The notes under the pieces are model-generated. The model searched no databases. It was not told the origin of the DNA and saw nothing but the letters and a program-made list of their open reading frames with translations. The translations under genes were made by a program, and so were the position numbers. From positions 1 to 30,960 of the IMG/VR virus record IMGVR_UViG_3300007276_000184: DNA of 30,960 bases; one strand, 5' to 3'. This document shows positions 15,132 to 23,705 of the stretch, piece after piece; within the stretch, counting starts at the first letter, position 1; the number at the start of each line of letters is the position of its first letter. This DNA comes from a virus.

Positions 15132-15775
15132 TAAAGGCTTCCGTTAATCTCTTAGATAGTACAATCAACTATGTTGATATTACTGACCCTAATACTCCAA
15201 TACCTGTGATGTTTGAAACATTAATGCCGAAGGATAACGAAACATTAGGATCAGAAACTGATGCAGAAATGAAAGCTAAGCATCCAATTGCATCAAAATT
15301 GTCAACACGTAATTTTAGGGATACATATATTGTACCAGAAGAAATGCAACAAGTGTATATTAATTTTATCCCTTCAAAAAACTTTGTAACTGATTCAGAT
15401 TTGGATTATGTGTTAGATACTAAATTTGAATATTTTGTAGAACCAGCACCAACAGTGAGTGAGTTGCCTCAATTTACATTAGTTGATGGAACAATATATA
15501 GAATTACTGGTAATGGATTTAAAGACGTTAAAGATTATTCATATTATGCGATTGTAGACGATGAGGTACAAACTATACCAAATTACAAAACAGTTGAGGT
15601 TATGTTAGCAGAGCGTGGACAGATTGTCGATGCTATACGAGTAGTCACACCAGGACAACATCAAGATTTATTAATGCATTCAGATACTGTTGCATTAGTC
15701 AAAGGTGGAATGCCGTTAGCAGACGCAGAGTTACTTGTTTCTAACGGCGGCGGTGTATTATCAGGAGGGTCATAA
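15128..15775 (+). CDS. hypothetical tail-region protein, 215 aa
   Basis: Overlaps the previous gene by ATGA. The protein is acidic, with mixed beta strands (SVNLLDSTINYVDITDPNTP; QVYINFIPSKNF; TIYRITGNGFKDV) and a final helix plus Gly-rich tail (LLVSNGGGVLSGGS). No family recognised. Tight coupling with its neighbours on both sides suggests that it works with them in tail or baseplate assembly. Confidence 0.6.
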   Translation: MIKASVNLLDSTINYVDITDPNTPIPVMFETLMPKDNETLGSETDAEMKAKHPIASKLSTRNFRDTYIVPEEMQQVYINFIPSKNFVTDSDLDYVLDTKFEYFVEPAPTVSELPQFTLVDGTIYRITGNGFKDVKDYSYYAIVDDEVQTIPNYKTVEVMLAERGQIVDAIRVVTPGQHQDLLMHSDTVALVKGGMPLADAELLVSNGGGVLSGGS

Positions 15776-16090
15776 ATGGCGATACAAGACAGATCATCAG
15801 AATGGACCGAGGAAATGGGTCAAGTAACTTATTTGGAATCATTTGCCGCTATGCAAGTAGTATCCAATTCAGCAGCGGATCTTGCAGCTGCTGCCACAGC
15901 TGAGTCACAAAAAAATATTGATGCTATTAAAGTTGAAAATGAACGGTTAAAAGCAGAAGCAGATGCAGCAAAGGCAGAAGCAGATGCAGCAAAAGCAGCG
16001 TCTGATGCAGCAACAGCAGCAGCAGATGAGGAGAGAGCGAGATTGGAATACGAACGTGAGTTATTAGAAATTTATCAAAATGGAAACTAA
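15776..16090 (+). CDS. Ala-rich coiled-coil protein, 104 aa
   Basis: Residues about 42-95 form an extended heptad-type helix (AESQKNIDAIKVENERLKAE, then EADAAKA units) predicted to be a coiled coil. AGGAGG 8-13 nt upstream gives an unusually strong ribosome site, suggesting high expression; the ATG follows the previous stop directly. The stop overlaps the next ATG (TAATG). Probably a small structural or oligomerising component next to the giant tail protein. Confidence 0.65.
   Translation: MAIQDRSSEWTEEMGQVTYLESFAAMQVVSNSAADLAAAATAESQKNIDAIKVENERLKAEADAAKAEADAAKAASDAATAAADEERARLEYERELLEIYQNGN
15953..15994 (+). repeat. 21-bp tandem repeat inside the coiled-coil gene
   Basis: Two copies (15953-15973 and 15974-15994), differing only in the last base, encode two AEADAAK heptads. 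A degenerate third and fourth unit follow (ASDAATA, AADEERA). Confidence 0.85.
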
Positions 16091-19000
16091 TGAGTTTATC
16101 TAGATATACAAATGAAGATTATATAAAGATATCGAATGCTCCACAATTCGGCCAAATATTTTTAGACGTAGATTTAAAAAACCTGTCGTCAGAAATGTTA
16201 ATTCCAACTATCAGTTCGCTAGAAGCTAGTAAAGGTCGCCTTTTACCTGAAGTACACATTTATACATTCAATGGTGATTATATCGGGTCAGCATATGATA
16301 ATGAATTGATATTAGAACATGATTCAAATAGTTTATTATTTGATGTACGTCAAGTATTTAAACTTGCTAATATTGATCGTGGGAGTTATAAAATTGTTTT
16401 CAATCTTATGTCTCCTTTGTTTGGACGGGCAGGGCGAGGAACTGATGCAGAATCTTGGCCAGCATTTGCCAGGGAAATATCTCCTGATCGTACGGAAGTA
16501 AAAATGACGATCAAAGACGCTAGTCAAGGAGTCGCATTGCAACAATTCCGTGAGTTTACAAATGATTTAACGAGTATTGACCTTTTAAATAATTTAGTCG
16601 TTAACTTTGGATCTAATCAAATTTACAAAATTCTTAAAATTAGATTTGATAAAAACGATCAAAATGTATTCTATTTAAAATTATACAAAGAAATTGACCG
16701 TTCAGTTGAAAACTTGTCAAAGGCATTTTTCGCATTGGAACCAATGGATCCATATATTGATACAGTTATATTAACTTCTAAAGTACAACAATCATATACA
16801 CAACATGTTAAAGGTCCTAATTTTGATATGGATGTTGACGATTGGGATTCCCAAGCGACAGTTTATCAAAGTTGGAATGATTTACTTGACACAAACGCTC
16901 AAACAGCTCAAAAAATAATCGACGGCGTAATATCAGGCTCAGGACAAGCTACATTAAATATTGATTACAGCAATTACGAAAACTTTGTATTTTATAGTTC
17001 AGCAAAAGAGCGATTAGAAAATTTCCATTACAAAATGGAATTAATTGAATCATATAGTGCAGATATCAATAGTGTTGAACAAACTTTAATATCATCATCC
17101 GAATTGATTACTAATGGAGATTTCGATTCAGATTTATCAGGATGGTCATATACAACCAGTCCACCGATTACTTGGTCTGCTGGAGCTGCTCTTAACTTCC
17201 AAGATCCAGCATTCGCAACAAATCATGATGGGATAATTTCACAATCGGTAACTACAATTGTGGGGGATGAATACACATTGTTCTTTTCCGAAAGCTTTGA
17301 TTATGTAGGCCAAGGCGGATCAGAAATGGTAATGCGAGTGTATGTAAATGGGATTCAAAAACATTACAGATCAACAAATGGTAGCCAATCTTGGTTCTCC
17401 TCCACATCATTCACGGGATCAGGAACTGATGAAATAAAATTCCAATTAGAAGTTAATGGTATAGGCTACCCAAACGGTTATGGAGGAACTGTACGATTAG
17501 ATTCTGTGTCAATTCCACAAAACACTATTATAACTAGTGGACCACTTGCAGGATTCTCAAATGCAGATATAGCAGTTACCCAACAGCGAATTGACACGTT
17601 GCGTAATAGTTTCGATCCAATGGAACGTTGGTTGTATTATCAAGATACAGGATCATTATTTACTCACGGCGTCAGTGGATCTTTAACGCCTTGGCCAAAA
17701 TATAAAGTTGGCAACGAATATGTGTTACATGACGTAACTAGCAGTATTTCCAGTAACTGGTATAACGCTAATTTACAAGAAGCTGAATCTTTTGATAAAC
17801 TTAATGTTAATAGTTTATGGTGGTCCATTCCTGAGCACGTGCTTATGGATTCAAACAATTCTGAATATATTACATTTGTTAATATGGTCGGACAACATTT
17901 CGATGTCATGTACAGTTATGTTGATGCATTAACACAAATACATAATAAAGATGAACACCCAGAGCGTGGACCGAGTGGTGATTTGTTGTACCACATTGCA
18001 AAGTCATTCGGTTGGAATTTACAAAATACAAGGCAATTAAGCAGTCTTTGGTTATATAAATTAGGGACTGATGACGAGGGCCAACATTTCACATCAAGTG
18101 GGATGGATGTAAAACCGCATGAGGAACAGACAAAACAAATATGGAGGCGGATTGTTAACAACCTCCCGTATTTATTAAAAACAAAAGGTACATCTAGATC
18201 TATTAAAGCGTTGATGTCAATATATGGCATCCCTCAAACTTTAATATCAATAAAAGAATACGGAGGTCCAGGAGTTGATAGTGATAGACCGATTGCAATC
18301 GAAGAAACATTTGCGTATGCTTTAAATGTTGATACTGGATCGTATTTGAAAATACCTCAAGATATTGTATCGGCTAGTAGTAACGGATGGGGATCTGGAT
18401 TATGTAATAGTGGTGGTATAGTCGAGGAAAGTCTTGCAGATCTTGCAGACTGGAATCAAACACCCGTTGGACAGGTTACGTTTTTCGATGAATTTATAAC
18501 CCCATATGCATCTTCAACCGCAACAATTGATGATTCGGTGATATTAATCCCTGGAAAGGAATACACATTAACAGGGGAGGTGATAATAGCTCCACTTGGC
18601 GATCGTGCTAGTGTTGAATTTTTCCATAATGATAATTTAATAATAGAATACGAACCCGATGATTTAGTCCAATTTATAAACTATACATTTACTGCAACAG
18701 ATGTAGATACGTTTAAGTTTAGAATGATTAATGATACTGGTACAGCAGCTGTCGGTAAATTAACATTAGTTGGGGCATATGAAGGCAGTGTGGAAATGTT
18801 CCCTAGAACTCCTGACACATATGAATTTAGATTTAGTACAAAACAATCTGGATCTTCTGGAGCAAATGTAATATTTGCACATCAAGGAGCGACAACGGGA
18901 TCGAGTGATCTTAGATCTGTATTATCTTTAGTGTCATCTCAAGAGCTCATAGGCTCAGCTTCAATATCAGGCTCGGAAAATTATGGTAAGGTGTTGTATG

Positions 19001-21114
19001 AGACATATAATAGCACTACACCACAATATGGATATTCAGATTGGCTTCCAATATTCGACGGGGACTTATGGACGGTTAGAGTTTATGACGAAACTCCGAT
19101 AAGTGGTACACATAGGAACGATAGAATTCATATTGCAAGAGCTTCAGATTGTTTATATGGAAGGATAGCACAATCGACATCCATATCAATGTCATATGAC
19201 ACTCAAACTAATGATATTGATTATGTATATTTAGGAGGCGGACTTGACACGAGTGTAATTACAGCGAACACTCAAACATCCCATGACTTTACAACAATTG
19301 ATTTTAGCGGATCAGTTCAAGGATATAAAGAATACTTTACATTATATGATAATGACACATTTTACAATCACGTATTAAATCCGCGTGCATATAATGTGAT
19401 GTCGGCAACGGGGTCATTTTATTCATTGTATAGATATTTACCATTAGGTTTAGATTTACAAAGGGAAGATAGAACAATTGAGACATTTGAATCATCGTCC
19501 CACCCAGATCAAAATGGACAAACTCCTAGCTTAACTGAATATGTAGAATTTATTGGCGATCAAGAATCGCAATATGATACTTGGAATGAAACATTTTATG
19601 CGGAAGTTCCAAAACTAGGCGGAAATGCATTAAGGGGAGAAAAAATTAGATTGGAAGAGTCTTCATTGAAATTCCAATTAGATCCATTAGTGAGAGCAGA
19701 GACTTCAGAATATGACAAAAAAGCGACAGATACCAATCGGTTAGCTATTGTATTTTCATTAGCAGATCAAGTTAACAGGGATATATACAATCATATGGGC
19801 TTTGAAGATCTTGACGATTGGATTGGTGATCCTGAAGATCAATATAATAATAATTATCAGCAATTATTAACACATAACAAGGAATATTTCCAAAAGTACC
19901 AACAGTTTAACGATATAAATTCATTTATACGAATTTTGAGTTTATATGATTACACATTCTTTGAACAGATAAAACAATTAACGCCTGGTCGTGCTGATTT
20001 AATAGCGGGCATACTATTAGAAAATAATATATTACACCGACCTAAAGTTGTATTAGCAAAAAAACCGTCAGTTAATCAACCACAATGGGATGACACTATT
20101 AGATATGAGGTATCACAAAGTGGTTTATTTCCTAATTATAGAACAACACTTGAAATTCCAAGTGAACTTGACGTTGAGGATTGTTACGAATCTGGTACTA
20201 TTGAAATAATAAATGAAGTTGAAATTGATGACTGCTATTTATCAAGCAGTATTCCAGATCCATGCCAAATAACAGGTTCAGAAGTTCCTGTATATTCTGG
20301 ATCAATTCCAACAACTACTCCGTATGATGGATGTACAGGCTCAGTTTATGATGTAATTGACCAACCAGTTCCAGATTGTAGATACATGAAAAAGGAATGT
20401 TATTATTCTGCGTATTTAATCAAGGATTCATTACCCGCTAATAGTATATTGGATGACACGACATTTTGGTTTACTAGTTCATATGTAGAGACAGTATCAC
20501 AATCATTAGCATTTTTAAATGTTGAAACTAACAAATTCACATACGGTCAAAGAATTGAAACTAATTCATATATATCGCAATCAATAGAAACAGTATCAGG
20601 ATCGGAATATTTCCTCAGGTTGTACGCAAGACCATTTGATACAGGCAGTTCGACTGCTGAATTCAGATTTAGTTTAAATGGACTCCAACATAGCACAAGG
20701 CATATCAATTATGGGTCTGCGCAATCGTTAGAATGGATTAATGAGTATAGATTTACATTTACAGGAACTGGAACTGATACAATTCAACTTGAAGCAGTAG
20801 GTGATAATTTAGTTATATACACTGCAGAGGTTTATGATTATTTAACTAAGTGGCAAGAAGGTTGGGTAGAACAATCATATAGATGTTATAATATACCTGT
20901 ATCGTGTACATACACACCATGGCATTATCAAATTGATGAGTGCTCAACTAGGAATCGATCAAGGTTTATAGGTTCCAAGTTGGAAGGTGCAGGGGTGAAC
21001 ATAGATTCACCAAATACAATAAGTGGCGGCCCAGTAATAACTATAACTGAGACGAATCCCAATTCAATATTTACAAATGATGGGAGTTCTGAAGGCAATT
21101 TACGGCTAGACTAA
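16090..21114 (+). CDS. giant multidomain tail/baseplate protein, 1674 aa
   Basis: The largest gene of the window. Residues 1-330 are a beta-rich attachment region. About 336-475 is a carbohydrate-binding-like sandwich (ITNGDFDSDLSGW ... VRLDSVSIPQ). About 570-730 contains the most familiar part: SLWWSIPEHVL, then NNLPYLLKTKGTSRSIKALMSIYG and GIPQTLISIKEYGG, a segment seen in tail proteins of large marine myoviruses and reminiscent of P2 I-type wedge proteins. Further sandwich-like modules follow at about 783-900 and 1466-1587, the last near a Cys-rich section (YRCYNIPVSCTYTPW). A peripheral baseplate or receptor-contacting role is inferred. No frameshift or internal stop. Confidence 0.65.
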   Translation: MSLSRYTNEDYIKISNAPQFGQIFLDVDLKNLSSEMLIPTISSLEASKGRLLPEVHIYTFNGDYIGSAYDNELILEHDSNSLLFDVRQVFKLANIDRGSYKIVFNLMSPLFGRAGRGTDAESWPAFAREISPDRTEVKMTIKDASQGVALQQFREFTNDLTSIDLLNNLVVNFGSNQIYKILKIRFDKNDQNVFYLKLYKEIDRSVENLSKAFFALEPMDPYIDTVILTSKVQQSYTQHVKGPNFDMDVDDWDSQATVYQSWNDLLDTNAQTAQKIIDGVISGSGQATLNIDYSNYENFVFYSSAKERLENFHYKMELIESYSADINSVEQTLISSSELITNGDFDSDLSGWSYTTSPPITWSAGAALNFQDPAFATNHDGIISQSVTTIVGDEYTLFFSESFDYVGQGGSEMVMRVYVNGIQKHYRSTNGSQSWFSSTSFTGSGTDEIKFQLEVNGIGYPNGYGGTVRLDSVSIPQNTIITSGPLAGFSNADIAVTQQRIDTLRNSFDPMERWLYYQDTGSLFTHGVSGSLTPWPKYKVGNEYVLHDVTSSISSNWYNANLQEAESFDKLNVNSLWWSIPEHVLMDSNNSEYITFVNMVGQHFDVMYSYVDALTQIHNKDEHPERGPSGDLLYHIAKSFGWNLQNTRQLSSLWLYKLGTDDEGQHFTSSGMDVKPHEEQTKQIWRRIVNNLPYLLKTKGTSRSIKALMSIYGIPQTLISIKEYGGPGVDSDRPIAIEETFAYALNVDTGSYLKIPQDIVSASSNGWGSGLCNSGGIVEESLADLADWNQTPVGQVTFFDEFITPYASSTATIDDSVILIPGKEYTLTGEVIIAPLGDRASVEFFHNDNLIIEYEPDDLVQFINYTFTATDVDTFKFRMINDTGTAAVGKLTLVGAYEGSVEMFPRTPDTYEFRFSTKQSGSSGANVIFAHQGATTGSSDLRSVLSLVSSQELIGSASISGSENYGKVLYETYNSTTPQYGYSDWLPIFDGDLWTVRVYDETPISGTHRNDRIHIARASDCLYGRIAQSTSISMSYDTQTNDIDYVYLGGGLDTSVITANTQTSHDFTTIDFSGSVQGYKEYFTLYDNDTFYNHVLNPRAYNVMSATGSFYSLYRYLPLGLDLQREDRTIETFESSSHPDQNGQTPSLTEYVEFIGDQESQYDTWNETFYAEVPKLGGNALRGEKIRLEESSLKFQLDPLVRAETSEYDKKATDTNRLAIVFSLADQVNRDIYNHMGFEDLDDWIGDPEDQYNNNYQQLLTHNKEYFQKYQQFNDINSFIRILSLYDYTFFEQIKQLTPGRADLIAGILLENNILHRPKVVLAKKPSVNQPQWDDTIRYEVSQSGLFPNYRTTLEIPSELDVEDCYESGTIEIINEVEIDDCYLSSSIPDPCQITGSEVPVYSGSIPTTTPYDGCTGSVYDVIDQPVPDCRYMKKECYYSAYLIKDSLPANSILDDTTFWFTSSYVETVSQSLAFLNVETNKFTYGQRIETNSYISQSIETVSGSEYFLRLYARPFDTGSSTAEFRFSLNGLQHSTRHINYGSAQSLEWINEYRFTFTGTGTDTIQLEAVGDNLVIYTAEVYDYLTKWQEGWVEQSYRCYNIPVSCTYTPWHYQIDECSTRNRSRFIGSKLEGAGVNIDSPNTISGGPVITITETNPNSIFTNDGSSEGNLRLD

Positions 21115-21134
21115 AGGAAAATGATATCATTATG

Positions 21135-21148
21135 ATATTTATACATAA
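21135..21148 (+). promoter_or_regulatory. candidate late promoter (ATATTTATACATAA)
   Basis: In the 49-nt gap before ATG 21164; core ends 21 nt before the start. Preceded by the 12-bp palindrome AATGATATCATT at 21120-21131. Confidence 0.5.
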
Positions 21149-21163
21149 AACAGAGAAATAACT

Positions 21164-21388
21164 ATGGCTGGTATTAAAGATGTGGATAAAGTACAACGTG
21201 AGTTGGCGAAAGTCCAACGTGATATTAAATCTACATTGAAAAATTATAAAAATAGTGAAGGCGACAAGCGTACTAGATATGTAGAAAAATTAAAAGACTT
21301 ACAAACTCGTAGAAAAGAGTTAGATGCTAAATTGGAAGGTATTATTGGCTCACTGCATCAAAATGCAGAACTTGAGACAGAAGACTAA
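21164..21388 (+). CDS. small coiled-coil protein, 74 aa
   Basis: Almost entirely helical and charged (VQRELAKVQRDIKSTLKNYK; RYVEKLKDLQTRRKELDAKLEG), with heptad spacing of Leu/Val/Ile. Preceded by a candidate late promoter. Probably a minor virion or assembly protein; no family recognised. Confidence 0.65.
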   Translation: MAGIKDVDKVQRELAKVQRDIKSTLKNYKNSEGDKRTRYVEKLKDLQTRRKELDAKLEGIIGSLHQNAELETED

Positions 21389-21422
21389 CTAAATATACAA
21401 TTAATAAAAAAAGAACAATAAC

Positions 21423-22109
21423 ATGGGTTATTTAGATAATTCATCTATCGTCGTAGATGCAATTTTAACAAGGAAAGGCCGCGAACTTTTAGCGCGGGGG
21501 CAAAATGAATTCAATATTACCCACTTTGCATTAGCAGATGATGAAATAGATTACACACTATGGAATCCAGACCATCCATTAGGGTCTGCATATTATGGTG
21601 CCACTATTGAAGCTATGCCAATCACGGAAGCAGTTCCAGATGAAACGCAAGTGATGCGATATAAATTAGTAACATTACCTAAGAAAACAGTAAGGATACC
21701 AGTTGTAGCTGTCCCAAATAATAGCGTGACATTGAACGCAGGGCAACAAGATCTTATCAAGCCGTCAACAATTAATTATGCTGAAGGTAATACAACATAT
21801 GGTTATACAGCGGTATTGGCTGATAGCGATGTTTGTGTACTTGAAGTAGTTGAACCTGCAATGGGCACAACTTATATGGTTGCACCACCAATATCCGACA
21901 TGGAGGCTGGCCAAGCAATTACATTGTCAGGTAAGACATTTAGAATTAAAGCTAAATCAGCTATCGCCGCTCCTAAGACAACAACAATAACATTATACGG
22001 AAATGAAACTGGCGGACAGACAGTAATTACAGTTACTGTTAATAAGCAGAGTATTAATACTACTCCAGGCACACCATTAACAGGACAGCCTCCGATTACA
22101 TTACCATAA
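21423..22109 (+). CDS. virion structural protein, 228 aa
   Basis: Opens with MGYLDNSSIVVDAILTRKGR followed by ELLARGQNEFNITHFALADD and EIDYTLWNPDHP. This is a signature I associate with a conserved structural protein of T4-like marine phages (M-G-[FY]-L-D-N-S-S ... DAILT-K-G-R). The rest is beta-rich, ending in a Thr/Pro tail (NTTPGTPLTGQPPITLP). An exact role is not known to me; tail or baseplate decoration is likely from the position. It is followed 30 nt later by the first fibre-like gene. Confidence 0.6.
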   Translation: MGYLDNSSIVVDAILTRKGRELLARGQNEFNITHFALADDEIDYTLWNPDHPLGSAYYGATIEAMPITEAVPDETQVMRYKLVTLPKKTVRIPVVAVPNNSVTLNAGQQDLIKPSTINYAEGNTTYGYTAVLADSDVCVLEVVEPAMGTTYMVAPPISDMEAGQAITLSGKTFRIKAKSAIAAPKTTTITLYGNETGGQTVITVTVNKQSINTTPGTPLTGQPPITLP

Positions 22110-22139
22110 TAGAATATAAAACAAAAGCGAGCATAAAAT

Positions 22140-23693
22140 ATGGCAGTACCATTTTTTAATAACAATAGCGGCAAAACGGGCGGCGGAATGTCTTCACAAA
22201 CTTCTGGATACGATGCAAGGATGGTTCTTGATGCAAGTATCATTGCAGCATTAACTTCTTCTGGGTATATATTGACACCCACTAGTTATAACGCCTCTAC
22301 AGATTTTGGACAATTCCAACCAATTAGAAAAACTGTAATTAACGGAAAAACAATTCCAGCATTACAAGATTCTGCAGGTAATGTGTATGTCATAGACGAA
22401 CGTAATGTGATTTATTTATTGGAAAAATCCAAAGTGAATCCGAATACTGGCACTCCACTTGGCAGCGCACCTCCGAGCAGCGGTCCTGCGGCTCCTCAAG
22501 GACGTACACCAGTCATGAGTGTCGGATTACTAGATCCAAATTGGAGTGGAAACGGCGGCGGAATTATACCTCCAGCCCCTCCTGGTGGAACTATAGGATC
22601 TGGAAAGGTATACACACAATTTGCGATTGATGATATAGTGCCTAATCAACAAGAAGTTGTAACAAGGGCATTGTGGAGTAATAATGTTGGTAATTTGACA
22701 ACATTTTATACTAGTTCAGCAGAAACAGCAACACAAAAGAGATATTATTACGAAATTTGGAATAGTGGATCTCAAGGCGATTGCGGTGCACAACCACAAT
22801 TTAGTATTGCGTACGGAAACAAATTAGGATCTGGATCTAACGATGAAGGCGGCCAAATTGAAGATACACCTTCAAGAGCGATTTATGGGCAGAATAGATT
22901 ATTGTGCTTAGATCAAGATGCTGAATCATTTACAATCAACGGAACAACTACAGATTCAATATATGTTATAAATGTTAATAGAGCTCGTATGAGAGAATAT
23001 CTCGACGAAGGTAATATAGAAATCAATTTAGCACATCTATCAGGATCTGAATTTATCGCAGGAGGAGGAGACGCTGATGCACACACTGGTAGTAATGTTA
23101 CATTAGCAGGCGACGGTTCAGTATTAAGACTTATTGACGATTCATCGTTAAATCCTGCAACAATTATGCAGAGTGGTGAAGTTTACAATATTGTATCAGG
23201 ATCTATTGAAGATGGTGTTTATAATTCGTCATCTCCAAATGTATACGGATTATTATTTAGAAGGAAAGGTATAATTATTCTTGATGCAACTAGATTAGAT
23301 GTATCAGCATCATTCGCGACAGTAACAGGTAGAGAAGTACCAGGCGATAATCCAATGAAATTATTTACAGCTATGTCAGGAGCGGCGCAATATAATGATG
23401 GTTCAGGAGATCCATTAGGATTTGCAGGAAGGGGAGCAGAAAAGGTAAAGAGTACACATTATTTCGTCAGGGCGAAAAATGCAGAATACAACTTTAGTAA
23501 CAATCCGACATTTGTCACAGGTTCAGAAGGTGATTTAAGGCATCCGAGTATGTATAGCGATCCTAAATCATATATAACGACTGTAGGTTTATATAATCCT
23601 AGTAAAGAATTGGTAGCAGTTGCGAAATTATCTCAAGCTCAACAAAAATCATTTACTAAGGAAGCTCTAATTGAAGTAAAATTAGAATTTTAA
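22140..23693 (+). CDS. fibre-like structural protein 1 (shared C-terminal module), 517 aa
   Basis: Residues 1-95 are a small N-terminal domain; about 100-152 is a Pro/Gly-rich linker (GSAPPSSGPAAPQG; GGGIIPPAPPGG). From SGKVYTQFAIDDIVP (about 153) to the end it is paralogous to the next gene: a GLLFRRKGIIIL strand pair, SGDPLGFAGRGAEK, NFSNNPTFVTGSEG and the closing ITTVGLYNPSKELVAVAKLSQ (about 478-498). This closing motif occurs in structural proteins of many T4-like marine phages. A surface-exposed trimeric fibre or baseplate appendage is inferred. No catalytic motif seen. Confidence 0.6.
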   Translation: MAVPFFNNNSGKTGGGMSSQTSGYDARMVLDASIIAALTSSGYILTPTSYNASTDFGQFQPIRKTVINGKTIPALQDSAGNVYVIDERNVIYLLEKSKVNPNTGTPLGSAPPSSGPAAPQGRTPVMSVGLLDPNWSGNGGGIIPPAPPGGTIGSGKVYTQFAIDDIVPNQQEVVTRALWSNNVGNLTTFYTSSAETATQKRYYYEIWNSGSQGDCGAQPQFSIAYGNKLGSGSNDEGGQIEDTPSRAIYGQNRLLCLDQDAESFTINGTTTDSIYVINVNRARMREYLDEGNIEINLAHLSGSEFIAGGGDADAHTGSNVTLAGDGSVLRLIDDSSLNPATIMQSGEVYNIVSGSIEDGVYNSSSPNVYGLLFRRKGIIILDATRLDVSASFATVTGREVPGDNPMKLFTAMSGAAQYNDGSGDPLGFAGRGAEKVKSTHYFVRAKNAEYNFSNNPTFVTGSEGDLRHPSMYSDPKSYITTVGLYNPSKELVAVAKLSQAQQKSFTKEALIEVKLEF

Positions 23694-23705
23694 TAAAGGG
23701 AATAT

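Noticed and set aside
21120-21131. 12-bp palindrome AATGATATCATT as operator or terminator
   Set aside because: Too short and AT-rich to support alone, with no second copy seen in a comparable position.
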